Shown here one piece after another: positions 62,364 through 64,000 of a DNA stretch of 64,000 bases. The notes below the pieces were generated by a model, which was given only the letters and a program-made list of their open reading frames with translations, was not told the origin of the DNA and ran no database searches. The stretch's first letter is position 1. Each line of letters starts with the position of its first letter. The stretch is from Devosia sp. A8/3-2. GTDB taxonomy: Bacteria > Pseudomonadota > Alphaproteobacteria > Rhizobiales > Devosiaceae. The translations under genes and the position numbers were made by a program. The stretch lies in the NCBI GenBank assembly GCA_025452255.1, contig CP104974.1:558001-622000 (forward strand). The letters run 5' to 3'.

Positions 62364-62834
62364 CTAGCAGATCGCAATAATCTCTTCGTCGCTCATGCGG
62401 CCCGGAACAACTGTCAGCGGGATGGGCAGGGCGTTGGCGCGGCTGGCGAAGTGCATTACCAGAGGGCCCGGGCCATCGGTGGAGGTTGAGGCGGCGAGCA
62501 CCGGGATGGCGATGTCGCGGTCTTGGCCGATCACGATCTCGATCTGTTCAGGACCTTCGCCCTCGCGGATGACCGACTCGACCTTGACGTCGCCAATATC
62601 CTTGAGGCGGGCTAGGCGGGCATCCAGATTCCGCTCAGCTTCCTCGACCGCTTCGGCGCGCAGCACATCCTCGACGCCCGGGCCGATGAATTCGGGCTTT
62701 TGCACCACGCTCATCAGCACCACGACGCCGCCGGTGCGCTTGACGCGATAGGCGGCAAAGGTCAAAGCGCGGTCGCATTCAGGGGTCTCGTCAATGACGA
62801 CGAGGAATTTCCGCTTATATTCGGTCTCGTACAT
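62364..62834 (-). CDS. universal stress protein (UspA family)
   Basis: 156 residues, intact: KRKFLVVIDETPECDRALTFAAYR, VVVLMSVVQKPEFIGPG, VESVIREGEGPEQIEIVIGQ, IAIPVLAASTSTDGPGPLVMHFASR, ALPIPLTVVPGRM. The GxxxxGPxxxHF element resembles the ATP-binding loop of USPs. Single gene downstream of trpS, 69 bases from its stop; they may be cotranscribed. Confidence 0.88.
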   Translation of the reverse strand: MYETEYKRKFLVVIDETPECDRALTFAAYRVKRTGGVVVLMSVVQKPEFIGPGVEDVLRAEAVEEAERNLDARLARLKDIGDVKVESVIREGEGPEQIEIVIGQDRDIAIPVLAASTSTDGPGPLVMHFASRANALPIPLTVVPGRMSDEEIIAIC

Positions 62835-62903
62835 TGCGCTCCTTACTTCTTGTTGCCGCGTTTCCGAACGGAAAACCGCGCCGCACTTTTCTGGAAACGC
62901 TCA

Positions 62904-63933
62904 TCAGCGGATGAAGCCGACGATGTTGCGGATATCGGTCATGATGGGCTGGGCGATAGCGCGGGCGCAGTCAGCGCCACCGCGCAGGATCGTGTCCATT
63001 TCGCCACGATCGCTGACCAGCCGCTTCATCTCGTCGGCAATGGGGGACAGGTGGGCGACCGCCAGATCGGCCAAAGCCGGCTTGAAGGTGCCCCAGCCAC
63101 GGCCGCCAAATTCGGCCAGCACGTCATCGACGCTGCGGTTGGAGAGCGCGGCATAGATACCGACCGGGTTTTCCGCCTCAAGGCGCCCGGCAAGACCAGC
63201 AGCCTCGCTGGGCAGGGACTCGGCATCGGTGGTGGCGCGCTTGATTTTTGGCGATCGTAGCGGCATCGTCCATCATGTAGATGGTCGACAGGTCCGAGGC
63301 ATCGGACTTGCTCATCTTCTTGGACCCATCCTTGAGCGACTTGACCCGCATGGCGGGGCCGGTGGCTAGGGTTTCGGTGATGGGGAAGAAGTCGCCCTTA
63401 TGGCCGAGCGATTTGATCTGCTTTTTGAAGTCGTGATTGAACTTCTTGGCGATATCGCGCGTCAGCTCGAGATGCTGCTTCTGGTCTTCGCCCACCGGCA
63501 CACCGGTGGCCTTGTAGAGCAGGATGTCCGCAGCCATCAGGGACGGGTAGGCGAACAGGCCCAGCGAGACATTCTCGCTGTTTTCGCCGGCCTTGTCCTT
63601 GAACTGGGTCATCCGCGCCATCCAGCCCATGCGGGCGACGCAGTTGAAAATCCAGCTCAGCTCGGCATGTTCCATCACACGGGACTGATTGAAGATGATC
63701 GACTTTTTCGGATCGACCCCCGCCACGATATAGGCAGCAGCAATCTCATAGGTCCAGCGCTTGAGGTCTTCGGGCTCCTGCCACACGGTGATGGCATGCA
63801 TATCGACCACGCAATAGATGGTCTCATGCGTGTCCTGCAGGGGCACGAAGCGGCGGATGGCGCCGAGATAATTGCCCAGATGCAGATCGCCCGAGGGCTT
63901 GATGCCGGAAAAGACGCGAGGGGTGAAAGCCAT
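62904..63933 (-). CDS. trpS: tryptophanyl-tRNA synthetase (one frameshift)
   Basis: Class I synthetase: [19 protein letters not shown] (HIGH-like GDLHLGN), [47 protein letters not shown], and [11 protein letters not shown] (KMSKS). The break near 63252 is a lost A in an A-run ([15 protein letters not shown]). ATG at 63933. About 343 residues, normal. The 67 bases to the window edge show nothing further. Confidence 0.95.
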
Positions 63934-64000
63934 AAAGAAAAGCCCAGAGGTTCAATGACGCGGGTATTCTGAGGGAACACTTATATCCGATGGGGCGCGA

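Overview
The window is high-GC (roughly 60-65% by eye), gene-dense chromosomal DNA of an alphaproteobacterium, most likely Hyphomicrobiales and perhaps Devosia or a relative. The order assignment rests on the runs rimP-nusA-ylxR-infB, tsaB-rimI-fur-plsC, aroA-cmk-rpsA...ihfB-lapA-trpF-trpB-trpA-accD...folC, addB-addA-trxA and phoH-ybeY-corC, and on lineage families such as TIGR02300, DUF1150 and the long HPF. The genus is a guess from memory. I see no prophage, insertion sequence, CRISPR array or rRNA. One tRNA gene, tRNA-Ala(GGC), is present.

Layout. 0-12 kb, mainly minus strand: a histidine phosphatase fragment, the translation/transcription operon (infB, ylxR-L7Ae, nusA, rimP), a flavin reductase, a small exported protein, an HxlR regulator, trmB, metK and lnt. 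12-15 kb, plus: tsaB, rimI, fur, plsC and a small membrane protein. 15-19 kb, minus: a hidden small gene, pncB, a YcaQ-like protein, a GIY-YIG protein, the tRNA and TIGR02300. 19-32 kb, plus: aroA, cmk, rpsA, a GNAT, a BrnTA toxin-antitoxin pair, sppA, ihfB, lapA, trpFBA, accD, queF and folC. 32-47 kb, minus: a GH3 glycosidase, two thioredoxins, addA, addB, a MurU-like transferase, pheT, an exonuclease, pheS, rplT and rpmI. 47-55 kb: an MFS pump with divergent tetR, a chemoreceptor, a glycosyltransferase, hsp20-DUF1150 behind a ROSE-like RNA thermometer, ptsN, hpf and a small acidic protein. 55-64 kb: miaB, a deoxynucleotidase, fabA, VapBC, phoH, ybeY, corC, an Nfu protein, DUF3817, a universal stress protein and trpS.

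The most striking property concerns the sequence itself. About two thirds of the protein genes, including essential ones (infB, nusA, metK, rpsA, pheT, rplT, accD, trpS, fabA), are cut by one or more 1-2 base indels although the protein on both sides of each break is well conserved. The indels are not random. At 18 sites that I placed, an A (T on the other strand) sits inside a CpG followed by two purines, so CGRR reads CAGRR. Others are 2-base losses inside CGCG runs, single losses at CCTGG, and losses in homopolymers. The simplest reading is an unpolished long-read consensus with context-dependent, possibly modification-linked, miscalls. I therefore annotate these genes as whole CDSs and state where each frame breaks.

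No clearly new multi-gene system stands out. The best biological leads are two toxin-antitoxin modules lodged in core gene neighbourhoods, the ROSE-like thermometer, tandem thioredoxins, an AccD with no zinc-finger cysteines, a perfect palindrome in front of accD, and displacement of the miaB/phoH-ybeY-corC block from lnt-metK.
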